In this document: one piece after another, positions 19,172 to 27,047 of the stretch | Layout of the letters: each line of letters opens with the position of its first letter | Position numbering within the stretch: position 1 is the first letter of the stretch | DNA from: Alphaproteobacteria bacterium | GTDB taxonomy: Bacteria > Pseudomonadota > Alphaproteobacteria > Rhodospirillales > Rhodospirillaceae | Length of the DNA stretch: 63,114 nt | Direction of reading: 5' to 3' | Assembly (NCBI GenBank): GCA_012103295.1 | Contig: WLXB01000008.1 | Coordinates: 1 to 63,114, forward strand | The notes under the pieces: model-generated | Told to the model about the DNA's origin: nothing | The model's database searches: none | What the model saw: only the letters and a program-made list of their open reading frames with translations | Position numbers and translations under genes: made by a program

Positions 19172-19630
19172 TTAAATGTAAGTCACAGGTAGCGCGGTTG
19201 TGAATTTCATGTCTTCCATTGCGAAACTTGAACTGACGTCCGAGAACTCGACCATTTCGATCAACTTTTTATAGACCTCGTCATAAGCGCCGATGTCGGG
19301 CACGACAATACGCAGCAGATAATCAATATCTCCGGATAGTCTGTAGGCTTCAACAACCTCGGGAATTGAGTCGAGCGCGACCTTAAATTTGTCTAGCCAA
19401 TCGGTAACATGGTGCCGAGTTTTGACTGCGACAAACACGGTAACGCCCACGTTTAGTTTGTGCCTGTCCAAGAGCGCCACGCGTTTTCGAATTACGCCTT
19501 CCTCTTCGAGCTTTTGGATGCGGCGCCAACAAGGCGTGGTTGATAAGCCGACATGGCTTGCCACCTCGGCTACGGGCATCATGGCGTCCTCTTGGAGGAG
19601 GGTCAGAATCTTCTTGTCCTTATCGTCCAT
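19172..19630 (-). CDS. Lrp/AsnC family transcriptional regulator
   Basis: A 152-residue Lrp/AsnC-type regulator of normal length. The winged helix-turn-helix spans residues 1-60 (DKDKKILTLLQEDA, then VGLSTTPCWRRIQKLEEEG), and the C-terminal RAM ligand/oligomerisation domain follows (VEAYRLSGDIDYLLRIVV). The Ser-Thr-Thr-Pro recognition helix is typical of the family. The effector is likely an amino acid but cannot be named. It is divergent from the small DUF6356 gene, so the 132 bases between them probably hold its own operator. Confidence 0.93.
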   Translation of the reverse strand: MDDKDKKILTLLQEDAMMPVAEVASHVGLSTTPCWRRIQKLEEEGVIRKRVALLDRHKLNVGVTVFVAVKTRHHVTDWLDKFKVALDSIPEVVEAYRLSGDIDYLLRIVVPDIGAYDEVYKKLIEMVEFSDVSSSFAMEDMKFTTALPVTYI

Positions 19631-19762
19631 AGAACAAAATTACTCCCGTTATCAATTCGATAGAACCGTGTTCTCTTTATTGTTCGATAAGCGCGACCAG
19701 ATCGCAAACAAATTTTGTCGATTCAGGGGTATATTTTTCAAGTAATTTTGTGGAGATACTTA

Positions 19763-20014
19763 ATGCCCCGCCTAAAAAGTTTGTTTTGTGAGCATCCCGA
19801 GTCCGTTAACGAGAGCTACTTGGAACATTTGATGTTTGCAGTGGGGTTCGGGTTTCGCATGCTGATAGGTGGTTTGGCCTGCGTCGTACACGGTCTGCTT
19901 CCCTTTCTATTCGAGCGGACAGGCAGTAAATGTGTCTGTGATCTCCACGAGCGGCTCAGTGAATCGGGACGTCCCGCCAGAGACAGCCGCGTTGAACGTG
20001 TCCGAGTTGCCTAA
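19763..20014 (+). CDS. DUF6356-like small membrane protein
   Basis: An 83-residue protein with the pattern CEHPESVNESYLEHLMFAVG then a hydrophobic stretch FGFRMLIGGLACVVHGLLPF, as in the small alphaproteobacterial family DUF6356. One membrane segment plus a soluble C-terminal tail with LHERLSESG. The ATG at 19763 is chosen because TGGAGA lies six bases upstream; in-frame codons further upstream have no such site. Function unknown. It is transcribed divergently from the Lrp-type regulator, which may control it. Confidence 0.7.
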   Translation: MPRLKSLFCEHPESVNESYLEHLMFAVGFGFRMLIGGLACVVHGLLPFLFERTGSKCVCDLHERLSESGRPARDSRVERVRVA

Positions 20015-20251
20015 AGTTAACCCGTTCTAATGGCGGGCAGAACAAGCCGCTTCAATAGAGACAAATAACGCCTCAAAAATATTGCCGTGCCTCGGTTCTG
20101 GTTAGTCCGACGCGTTCGCTGGTGCTCTGTTGTCAGGCGTTGTGCAAGGGCACGAGCTGCTAGGAGTTCGATTGTCCGGCCTGGCGGTATGCGTAGCCGC
20201 CATGTTGGCGGCACGCCATCATGTCTAAGCGCGCCAAGATTCCTCGACATT

Positions 20252-20476
20252 TCAGGCAATCCGTATTCGCACCCGCCCTGCAGTGGTTATGAGGGCATCA
20301 AAAGAATCATCGGTTGAGAAAATCTCTATTCGATCATTGTTCCGAAAAACGTCTTGTGCGCTATCGAAGTAGCCGGACTGTTGCACCTCATCTGCTTGAT
20401 CGTCAGTGACGTAGTGCCACAAGGTATATCCGTCGGCATAGGCAAGGACAGTGAGGTCGTTGGGTTCAAATGGCAT
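20252..20476 (-). CDS. small hypothetical protein
   Basis: A 74-residue protein from ATG 20476 (MPFEPNDLTVLAYADGYTLW). It has a compact mixed alpha/beta look, with residues HYVTDDQADEVQQSG and a basic end. AAGGA is spaced about nine bases upstream of this ATG; the upstream in-frame start would add 13 residues. I recall similar short proteins in Rhodospirillales genomes but can name no function. It precedes on the minus strand a 237-base region with no convincing gene. Confidence 0.6.
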   Translation of the reverse strand: MPFEPNDLTVLAYADGYTLWHYVTDDQADEVQQSGYFDSAQDVFRNNDRIEIFSTDDSFDALITTAGRVRIRIA

Positions 20477-20672
20477 GGCGGCATTCCTTGTTGGGTTAAC
20501 AAGGAAAGGATACAACGAAAATTGTTAATTGGCATGAGAAAACTGTCTAAAATCAGCGCCAGGTTGAAAATACTCGATTGGCTATCTGACTACCCCAACC
20601 TCAAAAAGAGCGAAGCCAATCCAGAATATGAGAAAGATCAACGATTATAGCGGCTTATGCTAGTCCCGCCCG

Positions 20673-21419
20673 TTACCCAATACTTCGGCTCAGCCATATA
20701 ACACGGCCCTCAACCTCAAGGTCGCCATCTTGCAGGCTCATTTGGGAGGGATAGTTTGGGTTGTCGCTTTTGACAATGAGCAATTTGGAGCTGGGTTGCC
20801 GGATCAGTCGTTTAACCATCAGTTCATCGCCATCTTGATAGCGGATGACATAGAGACCGTCTCGGCTGCACTGCCGTATCGCGCGGTCGACTAGAATGAA
20901 ATCACCATCCTGAAGGGTATCCCACATTGAATCGCCGGCAACCCGCATGACGGCCAGATTGTCTGGCGTCGATGCGGTCAGACTTTTAAGCCAGTCCTGA
21001 CGAAAAACGTTGTGATAGAGCGGCTGAGGCGTGTCCGTATTGAGGGCGCCAGGGCCAGCAGAGGCCCGAGCGTCATAGACGGGAACCAGGGCGAAGGCTT
21101 GGCCATCAAGCTCGAAAAAGGCTTTGTCGCCGCCTTTTCCGGATAGGGTTGCCATATCTGGTTCAAACGCCCAAGCGGGGGGCGCATCGGCCCGCCCGCC
21201 AGTGGGACGTGACAAGTGTACCTGGCCTTTACCGTGGCGCAGCCAATCCATCGGCACGTTGAGGGATTCAGCCAGCTCCACGATGTAGCGGGGACGGCTG
21301 ACCTTGCCAGATTCTAACTGGTCAATTGACTGCTGTTTTACGCCAATTCTATTGGCGAGCTCTGCCTGGCTCCAGCTGAGCGCGAGCCGGCATTGTCGAA
21401 CGCGGGCGCCAAGAGTCAT
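20673..21419 (-). CDS. CI/LexA-like repressor (HTH plus S24 self-cleavage domain)
   Basis: A 248-residue regulator. Residues 1-62 form an XRE/Cro-type helix-turn-helix (SWSQAELANRIGVKQQSI). Residues about 110-240 are an S24 peptidase domain with the catalytic Ser164 in VAGDSMWDTLQDGD and Lys203 in ELMVKRLIRQ. An Ala-Gly pair at 121-122 (VYDARASAGPGA) stands at the expected self-cleavage position. This architecture is typical of phage CI-like and stress-responsive repressors, but no phage genes are nearby, so it is probably a chromosomal regulator. A dyad directly upstream (21449-21463) could be its own operator. It is divergent from the large coiled-coil gene. Confidence 0.9.
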   Translation of the reverse strand: MTLGARVRQCRLALSWSQAELANRIGVKQQSIDQLESGKVSRPRYIVELAESLNVPMDWLRHGKGQVHLSRPTGGRADAPPAWAFEPDMATLSGKGGDKAFFELDGQAFALVPVYDARASAGPGALNTDTPQPLYHNVFRQDWLKSLTASTPDNLAVMRVAGDSMWDTLQDGDFILVDRAIRQCSRDGLYVIRYQDGDELMVKRLIRQPSSKLLIVKSDNPNYPSQMSLQDGDLEVEGRVIWLSRSIG

Positions 21420-21448
21420 CTCCTGTACCCCTTATCAATGAGTCCTAG

Positions 21449-21463
21449 CTTGAAGCTATCAAG
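21449..21463. promoter_or_regulatory. candidate repressor operator (dyad)
   Basis: CTTGA-N5-TCAAG, perfect 5-bp arms, 30 bases upstream of the CI/LexA-like repressor start in the divergent region. Position and symmetry fit an autoregulatory operator; no second copy was found in the intergenic region. Confidence 0.4.
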
Positions 21464-21574
21464 TTATAGTGGAAATAACAACATACTTTGTCGTGCTCGA
21501 TCTGCAACGAATTCCGGCCTTATGTTGCTGTTTGGCCGATTTTCCTGGCCCTGAGGAAGAATTTGTTAATAGTC

Positions 21575-21583
21575 TGTGGATAA
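21575..21583 (-). promoter_or_regulatory. single consensus DnaA box
   Basis: The minus strand reads TTATCCACA, the exact consensus DnaA box, 52 bases upstream of the ATG of the coiled-coil protein gene. Only one was noticed, so an origin is not proposed; it could be a DnaA-responsive promoter element or chance. Confidence 0.4.
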
Positions 21584-21634
21584 CCTTCCCATGAGAGAAG
21601 GGGATACTTCGCTAACAAAATAAAGAGCCGAAAC

Positions 21635-24600
21635 ATGGCTGAAGACGCACACAAAGGCGCGGGCTCGTCCCGTGCAGGGGTTGGTTCGCCTGGACCATCT
21701 GTCAAATCGAATGGCAAAAGCAAAAAAGGGTCGACCGGCCCGGGCTCGCCAGAGCCGAGTGCTGGCCGGGCGCTTTCGCGCGTGTGGCAAAAAGCCGGCT
21801 CACCGTTTGAGGCAAAAAAGCCTCCGGTGACCGCTCCGTCACTTTCTGGCGATATGGATCAGAACGCCGCTGTCGCGCCCGTCAGTCCCATGACATGGAC
21901 AAATGCCAATAAACCGATCTCGGTTGGTGTCGGTCTTAGCATCGTCTGGTTAGCGATCTTCGCCTTTTATATTACGCGTACACTCGGTTGGTCCGAGTTG
22001 TTTCTTCTGCTCCCGCCAGAATTCGGTGGGCTGTTCGCTGTCGGTCTTATGCCGATCGCTTTTTTGTGGCTGCTGATCGCGTTCATTGATCGTGGCCGTC
22101 AGCTTTCACAGGAAGGCGAAGCTCTGCGTATTCATTTAGCCCGCCTTACTTATCCTGCTGATGGAGCGGCAGAAAACGTTGACGCCGTAACGTCATCTCT
22201 CAAACGTCAAGCTGATGCCTTGACTGAAGCAGGACAACTCGTCTCTGAACGTTTGCAAGATATCCAGGCTCACTTGGTTCGCAGCACTGACAAATTATCA
22301 ACCGTGACAGGCCAGCTTGAAACGGGGGCCAGCACGTCTGCTGCCGCCGTGACCGAACAGGTTGATAAGTTAAAAGATGCGATAGACGGCGCCGCCGGCG
22401 TCAACCACAAGATTGAAGACGCTCTACGCCGACAGCAGGAATTCATTGGCTCGGCCTCTCAGAAAACTCTGGCTCAGGTCAACACCATGAGTGGCGCCCT
22501 TGAAAGCCAAGTGGCGAGTTTGAATACCGCGACAGAGCGTGCGAAAGGATTGTCAGCAGCAATCGCGCAGCAGGTTGCGCAACAAGAAGCCACGCTGACG
22601 TCGTCTAACGAAACGTCAAAGATCCATGCCGAAGATATGGCCAAGGCTGTTGCTAAACATGTTGAAGATATCGAGTTGGTCGCGAAGCGCGTGGAAGGCA
22701 CGGTTTCAAACATTGTTGATGGCTTCAAAGGCCAATCAAAGAGCCTGGAAGAATTGTTTGCGAAGCAGCGTGCGGAACTGACGTCAGCCGGTGATCGGAT
22801 TGATGATCTCAGCACCAAGGTTAATACGCGTTTAGGTCAGCAGACTGCCAGCCTTGATCAGGTTATGGAGCGGGTCCTGTCTCGTGTAAAAATTGTTGAA
22901 GAAGCGCTGTCAATTCAGACGAAAGAACTATCGACTGCGTCAGACGATGCCGTTGCCCGACTGCGTGCAGTTGAGAACATGATCAAACAGCAGGCCGACG
23001 CTGTTGGTGATGCGGCCTCGAAAGTTGAGACCCGCCTTGCCCGTTCGAGTGACGAATTTGAAGGCAAGAGTAAGGTCGTTACGGAGCGCTTTAAGACGGC
23101 GACTGGGGATCTTGATAAAGCCTCCGAGATCGCCATCGAGCGTGCTGAAGCGATGGGCTCGGCCTCTGATGCGGTTATCCAGAAGATCGATTCCGTTGGT
23201 GTTCGTGTTCGCGAGCATGCAGAACAACTGTCATCAAGCGCAGAGCGCGCCGCCGCTCAAGCGGAAAGCATTCGCGAAACACTGCGTCGACAAAACGACG
23301 AACTGGAAACCACGGCCGGCACTCTTGCGACACACGTTAAGTTGAGTGAAACGTCGATGGCTCAACAGTCACGGCAAATGGGGGCGACGTCAGAACAGGT
23401 TCTGTCACACGTCCGCAATATGTCGGATGTTCTCAGCCAGAACTCTTCCGAATTGATGCAGGCCAGCGCCCGGATTACCAAGGAGCTAGAGTCTATTCGT
23501 CAAGGTCTCGAGCAAACAGCGACTACAGCGATGGAAGTTGCCGATCAATCGGTCGAGAAAACCCGAGCCGTTCGCCGCGAAATCGGTGAAGAAGTGACCG
23601 CCCTCTCTACGGTTACCGGCGAAGTCACCGATGCCCTTAAAGGGTCTCTTGATGCTCTCGATCAATCCAAAGATACGCTGCAGACGGCTGCGTCTTCGGC
23701 TGGCATGAAGTTGGAACAGGCTGCTGGTGTGTTCCGTGATCACGCCCAGACCATCGACAAGGCAGCCGACCAGGCCGGTGAACGCATGGGTGTTGTGGGT
23801 GATGGCATTCGCCAGCGCTCTGAGGACCTGACAACAGCAGCGGACGATGCTCAATCACGTCTCTCTGGGTTCCGCGAGAGTTTGCAAAAACTTATGCTTG
23901 ATTTCGAAGATTCGACCAACCGTGGCGCTGCTCAGGTTGCTGTCGCCAGTGAGCAGATGCGGACGTCTCTGGATGAATTCGGCCATACCTCTGAGCGCAT
24001 TGCTGGTGGTGTTCGTCAAACCGGTGATGGCTTCCGCAATCAGTTGCAGAACCTCGGAACGTCAGCTGATGAAGCCGTCGCTCGTGTTGAGGTCGTGCTT
24101 AAAACTCTGCGCAAGCACGCCGAAAGCCTGGTCGACGCCAGTAACGAAATTACGGATCAAACAGCGAAGGCCGGCTACACGTTCAAGCGGCAGGTCGAAG
24201 AACTCTTGGACTCCGCCAATCAGGCCTCCACCAGCGCCAAGCAGCTCGATGAGTCTCACGAGAAGGCGCAAACGGCCAAGTTCCTGGAAGAGACCACATA
24301 CGTTATCGAACAGCTTCACTCGCTATCTGTCGACATCGCCCGGATCTTCCAGCCTTCAGTCGAAGAAGAGCTGTGGAAGCGCTATCACAAAGGCGATCAG
24401 GCGGTCTTCCTGCGTCACATTACAAAGACACTGAGCCGACAGAAGCTTTCAGCCATTCAGAAAAAGTACGAGACCGACGAGAAGTTCCGCACGTTTGTCA
24501 TGCGCTACCTCAAGGAATACTCAGCTTTAGTGAAGCACGCCCGTGCGACAGATCGGGCTGAAGTTCTGACAACCACGTTCTCAACCTCCGACATGGGTAA

Positions 24601-24658
24601 GCTATACATGCTGTTGTCGAAGGCGATGGAAAGCGCCGCGGTTACCGAAGAAGGCTAG
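21635..24658 (+). CDS. large membrane-anchored coiled-coil protein, unknown function
   Basis: A 1007-residue protein. Residues 1-90 are low-complexity, Gly/Ser/Pro/Lys-rich and probably disordered. Two membrane segments follow at about 95-113 and 131-151. Residues 160 to about 870 are an almost uninterrupted helical, Ala/Glu/Gln/Ser-rich coiled coil with degenerate heptads. About 135 residues close the protein in a distinct globular-looking domain (FLEETTYVIEQLHSL, FQPSVEEELWKRYH, FVMRYLKEYSALVKHARATD). The hairpin topology places both ends in the cytoplasm, as in polar-organising or scaffold proteins such as TipN or PodJ, but no sequence identity to those is claimed. Chemoreceptor-like signalling motifs were not seen. 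Confidence 0.85.
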   Translation: MAEDAHKGAGSSRAGVGSPGPSVKSNGKSKKGSTGPGSPEPSAGRALSRVWQKAGSPFEAKKPPVTAPSLSGDMDQNAAVAPVSPMTWTNANKPISVGVGLSIVWLAIFAFYITRTLGWSELFLLLPPEFGGLFAVGLMPIAFLWLLIAFIDRGRQLSQEGEALRIHLARLTYPADGAAENVDAVTSSLKRQADALTEAGQLVSERLQDIQAHLVRSTDKLSTVTGQLETGASTSAAAVTEQVDKLKDAIDGAAGVNHKIEDALRRQQEFIGSASQKTLAQVNTMSGALESQVASLNTATERAKGLSAAIAQQVAQQEATLTSSNETSKIHAEDMAKAVAKHVEDIELVAKRVEGTVSNIVDGFKGQSKSLEELFAKQRAELTSAGDRIDDLSTKVNTRLGQQTASLDQVMERVLSRVKIVEEALSIQTKELSTASDDAVARLRAVENMIKQQADAVGDAASKVETRLARSSDEFEGKSKVVTERFKTATGDLDKASEIAIERAEAMGSASDAVIQKIDSVGVRVREHAEQLSSSAERAAAQAESIRETLRRQNDELETTAGTLATHVKLSETSMAQQSRQMGATSEQVLSHVRNMSDVLSQNSSELMQASARITKELESIRQGLEQTATTAMEVADQSVEKTRAVRREIGEEVTALSTVTGEVTDALKGSLDALDQSKDTLQTAASSAGMKLEQAAGVFRDHAQTIDKAADQAGERMGVVGDGIRQRSEDLTTAADDAQSRLSGFRESLQKLMLDFEDSTNRGAAQVAVASEQMRTSLDEFGHTSERIAGGVRQTGDGFRNQLQNLGTSADEAVARVEVVLKTLRKHAESLVDASNEITDQTAKAGYTFKRQVEELLDSANQASTSAKQLDESHEKAQTAKFLEETTYVIEQLHSLSVDIARIFQPSVEEELWKRYHKGDQAVFLRHITKTLSRQKLSAIQKKYETDEKFRTFVMRYLKEYSALVKHARATDRAEVLTTTFSTSDMGKLYMLLSKAMESAAVTEEG

Positions 24659-24702
24659 TCCAGCCAGCTTGCTCAAAGGCCAGGTCTATATTCGTCCGAC
24701 GT

Positions 24703-24745
24703 CCATATATATGCTTGACTGTATATATGGAAAAGCGAATATATA
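24703..24745 (+). promoter_or_regulatory. ArsR operator and candidate leaderless arsR promoter
   Basis: A perfect 9-bp inverted repeat CCATATATA (24703-24711) and TATATATGG (24722-24730) with a 10-base spacer, the usual look of an ArsR-family operator. TTGACT (24715-24720) inside it can serve as a -35 box, with AATATA at 24738-24743 (17-base spacing) or TATATA at 24740-24745 as the -10. The start codon of arsR is at 24749, so bound repressor would cover the promoter and the transcript may begin at or next to the ATG. Confidence 0.65.
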
Positions 24746-24748
24746 CCT

Positions 24749-25090
24749 ATGGAACCGGATTTATTTTTTAAGCTGATCGGCGACCAAACCCGTCTTCGCT
24801 GTTTGGCGTTGCTGATTGCCCATGGCGAGCTTTGTGTCTGTGAACTGGTTGAGGCGACCGGTGATTCTCAGCCAAAAATCTCCCGGCATTTGGCTTTGCT
24901 TCGGGCTGGCGGCGTGGTCGATGCCCGGCGGCAAGGGCAATGGATATTCTATCACCTGTCGGAAACCCTACCATCCTGGGCGCTGACGTCTCTTCAGTCA
25001 GCTGCAGATGGCACCTGCAAAACCGCTCCTTATGTTGATGATGCAAAGCGTTTCCGTCGTCTAGCAGAACCATCAGAACTTGTTGCGTAA
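24749..25090 (+). CDS. arsR: ArsR-family arsenite-responsive repressor
   Basis: A 113-residue winged helix-turn-helix protein. The metalloid site CVC lies in HGELCVCELVEATG, the classic ArsR position. The recognition helix region is SQPKISRHLALLRAGGVV, and the wing is ARRQGQWIFYHL. In its family it releases the operator when As(III) or Sb(III) binds the cysteines. A perfect inverted repeat overlaps the promoter directly upstream. It heads a three-gene set with arsC (starts 10 bases later) and the aquaglyceroporin. No Shine-Dalgarno sequence precedes the ATG, consistent with a leaderless transcript. Confidence 0.95.
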   Translation: MEPDLFFKLIGDQTRLRCLALLIAHGELCVCELVEATGDSQPKISRHLALLRAGGVVDARRQGQWIFYHLSETLPSWALTSLQSAADGTCKTAPYVDDAKRFRRLAEPSELVA

Positions 25091-25099
25091 GCGCGTCCC

Positions 25100-25594
25100 A
25101 TGTCCGATTCCATCCGCTCAGTATTGTTCCTATGCACGGGAAACTCCGCGCGCAGCATCTTGGCCGAGTGCACGCTCAATCGTGAGGGGCAAGGCAGGTT
25201 CCGCGCGTTCAGTGCTGGATCCCAGCCAACCGGAAAAGTGAACCCGTATGCGCTAGAGCTCCTCGCGTCAGAATCGTATCCCGTCGAAGGCTACCGCTCA
25301 AAAAGTTGGGATGAGTTTTCTGGTCCCGATGCACCAGATATCGACTACATCATTACCGTCTGTGGCAATGCTGCCAATGAAGTATGTCCCGTGTGGCCCG
25401 GTCATCCGGCCACGGCGCATTGGGGCGTGCCAGATCCAGCCGCCGTATCAGAAAGCGAAGAGGCGTCGCGCCAGGCCTTTCGTCAGGCCTACACCACACT
25501 TAGAAATCGTATCGGATTGTTTCTTGCTCTGCCGTTCGAAACCCTTGAAAGACCGGTGCTGCAAAAGAGATTAGAGGAGATCGGCACCACGTAG
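25100..25594 (+). CDS. arsC: arsenate reductase, low-molecular-weight phosphatase type
   Basis: A 164-residue arsenate reductase of the LMW-protein tyrosine phosphatase fold. The P-loop is CTGNSARS (C-x5-R) at the N-terminus, and downstream cysteines in TVCGNAANEVCPVWPG match the shuttle cysteines of the thioredoxin-coupled type. The conserved acid is in GVPDPAA. It reduces As(V) to As(III) in the cytoplasm, using thioredoxin or glutathione/glutaredoxin. It is sandwiched between arsR and the aquaglyceroporin gene, so reduced arsenite can leave through the channel. Confidence 0.95.
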   Translation: MSDSIRSVLFLCTGNSARSILAECTLNREGQGRFRAFSAGSQPTGKVNPYALELLASESYPVEGYRSKSWDEFSGPDAPDIDYIITVCGNAANEVCPVWPGHPATAHWGVPDPAAVSESEEASRQAFRQAYTTLRNRIGLFLALPFETLERPVLQKRLEEIGTT

Positions 25595-25611
25595 TGTGTG
25601 CCTGAATATTG

Positions 25612-26316
25612 ATGATGGAATTTTCGCTTTCAAAACGTCTCGTCGCCGAAGCTTTAGGCACGGCTCTGTTGCTCGCGACTGTCGTTGGCTCCGGCATTAT
25701 GGGGGATAGTCTTTCCGGGGGTAATGACGGGATCGCACTGCTTGGCAATACGCTGGCAACCGGCGCGATACTGGTGGTTTTGATCTTGATCTTCGGACCG
25801 ATTTCCGGCGCACACTTCAATCCCGCGGTCACGTTGGTCTTCGCCGTGCGCAAAGACATATCGCCGCGTGATGCGGCGCTGTACGTCGCTGTTCAAATTG
25901 TCGCGGGTATCGTTGGTGTTCTTCTGGCCCACGGTATGTTTGATCTATCGCTGGTCCAAGAGTCGACCAAGGCCCGATCCGGCATCGGCCAATGGGTGTC
26001 TGAAGGTGTCGCAACGTTTGGTTTGTTGGCCAGCATTCTTGGCTGTCTCCGCTGGCGACCTGATGCCGTCCCGTATGCCGTCGGGTTGTTTATCACCGCT
26101 GGATATTGGTTCACCGCTTCAACATCTTTCGCGAATCCTGCGGTCACGATTGCGCGGTCCTTTACCGATACCTTTTCCGGCATTCAACCGTCGGATGCGC
26201 CGGCGTTCGTACTTGCCCAATTTATTGGGGCCCTGCTTGCTTTCGTTGTATTCTCCTGGCTGCTTTCCCAGTCCGGTGCCAATTCAGAAACCAAGGCACC
26301 AGTCGACGCCACCTGA
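25612..26316 (+). CDS. aqpS: aquaglyceroporin (AqpS-like) in the arsenic operon
   Basis: About 234 residues of the MIP channel family. The two half-membrane loops carry HFNPAVT and FANPAVTIAR, so both NPA boxes are intact, within six predicted membrane spans. By context it is AqpS-like: in Sinorhizobium meliloti, AqpS replaces an active arsenite pump and lets As(III) leave down its gradient after ArsC makes it. No ArsB, ACR3 or ArsH gene is present here, strengthening that reading. Start at ATG 25612 (or 25615). A C-terminal SETKAPVDAT tail is hydrophilic. Confidence 0.92.
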   Translation: MMEFSLSKRLVAEALGTALLLATVVGSGIMGDSLSGGNDGIALLGNTLATGAILVVLILIFGPISGAHFNPAVTLVFAVRKDISPRDAALYVAVQIVAGIVGVLLAHGMFDLSLVQESTKARSGIGQWVSEGVATFGLLASILGCLRWRPDAVPYAVGLFITAGYWFTASTSFANPAVTIARSFTDTFSGIQPSDAPAFVLAQFIGALLAFVVFSWLLSQSGANSETKAPVDAT

Positions 26317-26333
26317 GATGGGGGCCACGCCCA

Positions 26334-26756
26334 ATGGCTGAGAATAAAACCAAGGCCACGACCGCCAGTGTCAGCGCGTTTATTAAATCCGTGGAGCACG
26401 ACAAGCGCCGCAAAGATGCGCAGACCATTAAGAAACTGATGGACAAAGTCACCGGCTGGAAAGCCAAGATGTGGGGGCCGAGCATCGTCGGCTACGGGCA
26501 GTATCACTACAAATACGATAGCGGGCGGGAAGGGGACTATCCCATCACCGGTTTCTCGCCGCGCAAGCAAGCGCTCACCATCTATATCATGCCGGGGTTC
26601 TCGGCCTACGACGGGCTGATGGCAAAACTCGGCAAATACAAAACTGGTCGATCGTGTCTCTATATCAACAAGCTTGAAGATGTTGATATCAAAGTGCTGG
26701 AAACATTGATCCGCAAATCCGTCGCCTTCATGAAAAAGAAGTACGGCGTCAAGTAA
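26334..26756 (+). CDS. DUF1801 (YdhG-like) family protein
   Basis: A 140-residue soluble protein with the DUF1801 pattern: VSAFIKSVEHDKRRKDAQTI at the start, a central GWKAKMWGPSIVGYGQYHY segment, then LYINKLEDVDIKVLETLI and a basic C-terminus. The ATG at 26334 is 17 bases after the aquaglyceroporin stop, so it may be carried on the arsenic transcript, but an arsenic role for DUF1801 is not established. The fold is related to the iron-chaperone-like CyaY/YdhG group; biochemical function is unknown. Confidence 0.85.
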   Translation: MAENKTKATTASVSAFIKSVEHDKRRKDAQTIKKLMDKVTGWKAKMWGPSIVGYGQYHYKYDSGREGDYPITGFSPRKQALTIYIMPGFSAYDGLMAKLGKYKTGRSCLYINKLEDVDIKVLETLIRKSVAFMKKKYGVK

Positions 26757-26773
26757 TCGTAAGTTTGGGAAAA

Positions 26774-26848
26774 TGGTGGGCGATACTGGGATTGAACCAG
26801 TGACCTCTCGCGTGTGAAGCGAGCGCTCTCCCGCTGAGCTAATCGCCC
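26774..26848 (-). tRNA. tRNA-Val (CAC)
   Basis: The minus strand folds as a 75-nt tRNA with encoded CCA. Acceptor stem GGGCGAT pairs with ATCGCCC, discriminator A73. D arm GCTCAGCGGGAGAGC. Anticodon stem CTCGC/GCGAG closes TTCACAC, anticodon CAC, reading GTG. T arm CTGG-TTCAATC-CCAG. A73 and the CAC anticodon are expected for valine. Confidence 0.96.
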
Positions 26849-27047
26849 CCATTGGAAGTCCGGCTGTATACGAGCCGCGTTCTCAGCCGTCAAGCCGACC
26901 GCGAGGCATCAGTCAGGGATCGATACACCCCATGATGCTGCCATTCTTTGCCTTTATCGTGACATGGCTCCGTGGCATGGTGTGACCTCACTGCATAAGG
27001 CCCTGCGCGCCTCGGCAGTTCGTTCTCAATCATGCCGGAAACGCTCC

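Noticed and set aside
20017-20259. Minus-strand 80-codon frame in the gap after the DUF6356 gene
   Set aside because: Arg-rich, low complexity, no start context and overlapped by other shadows; the 237-base gap seems to hold no gene.
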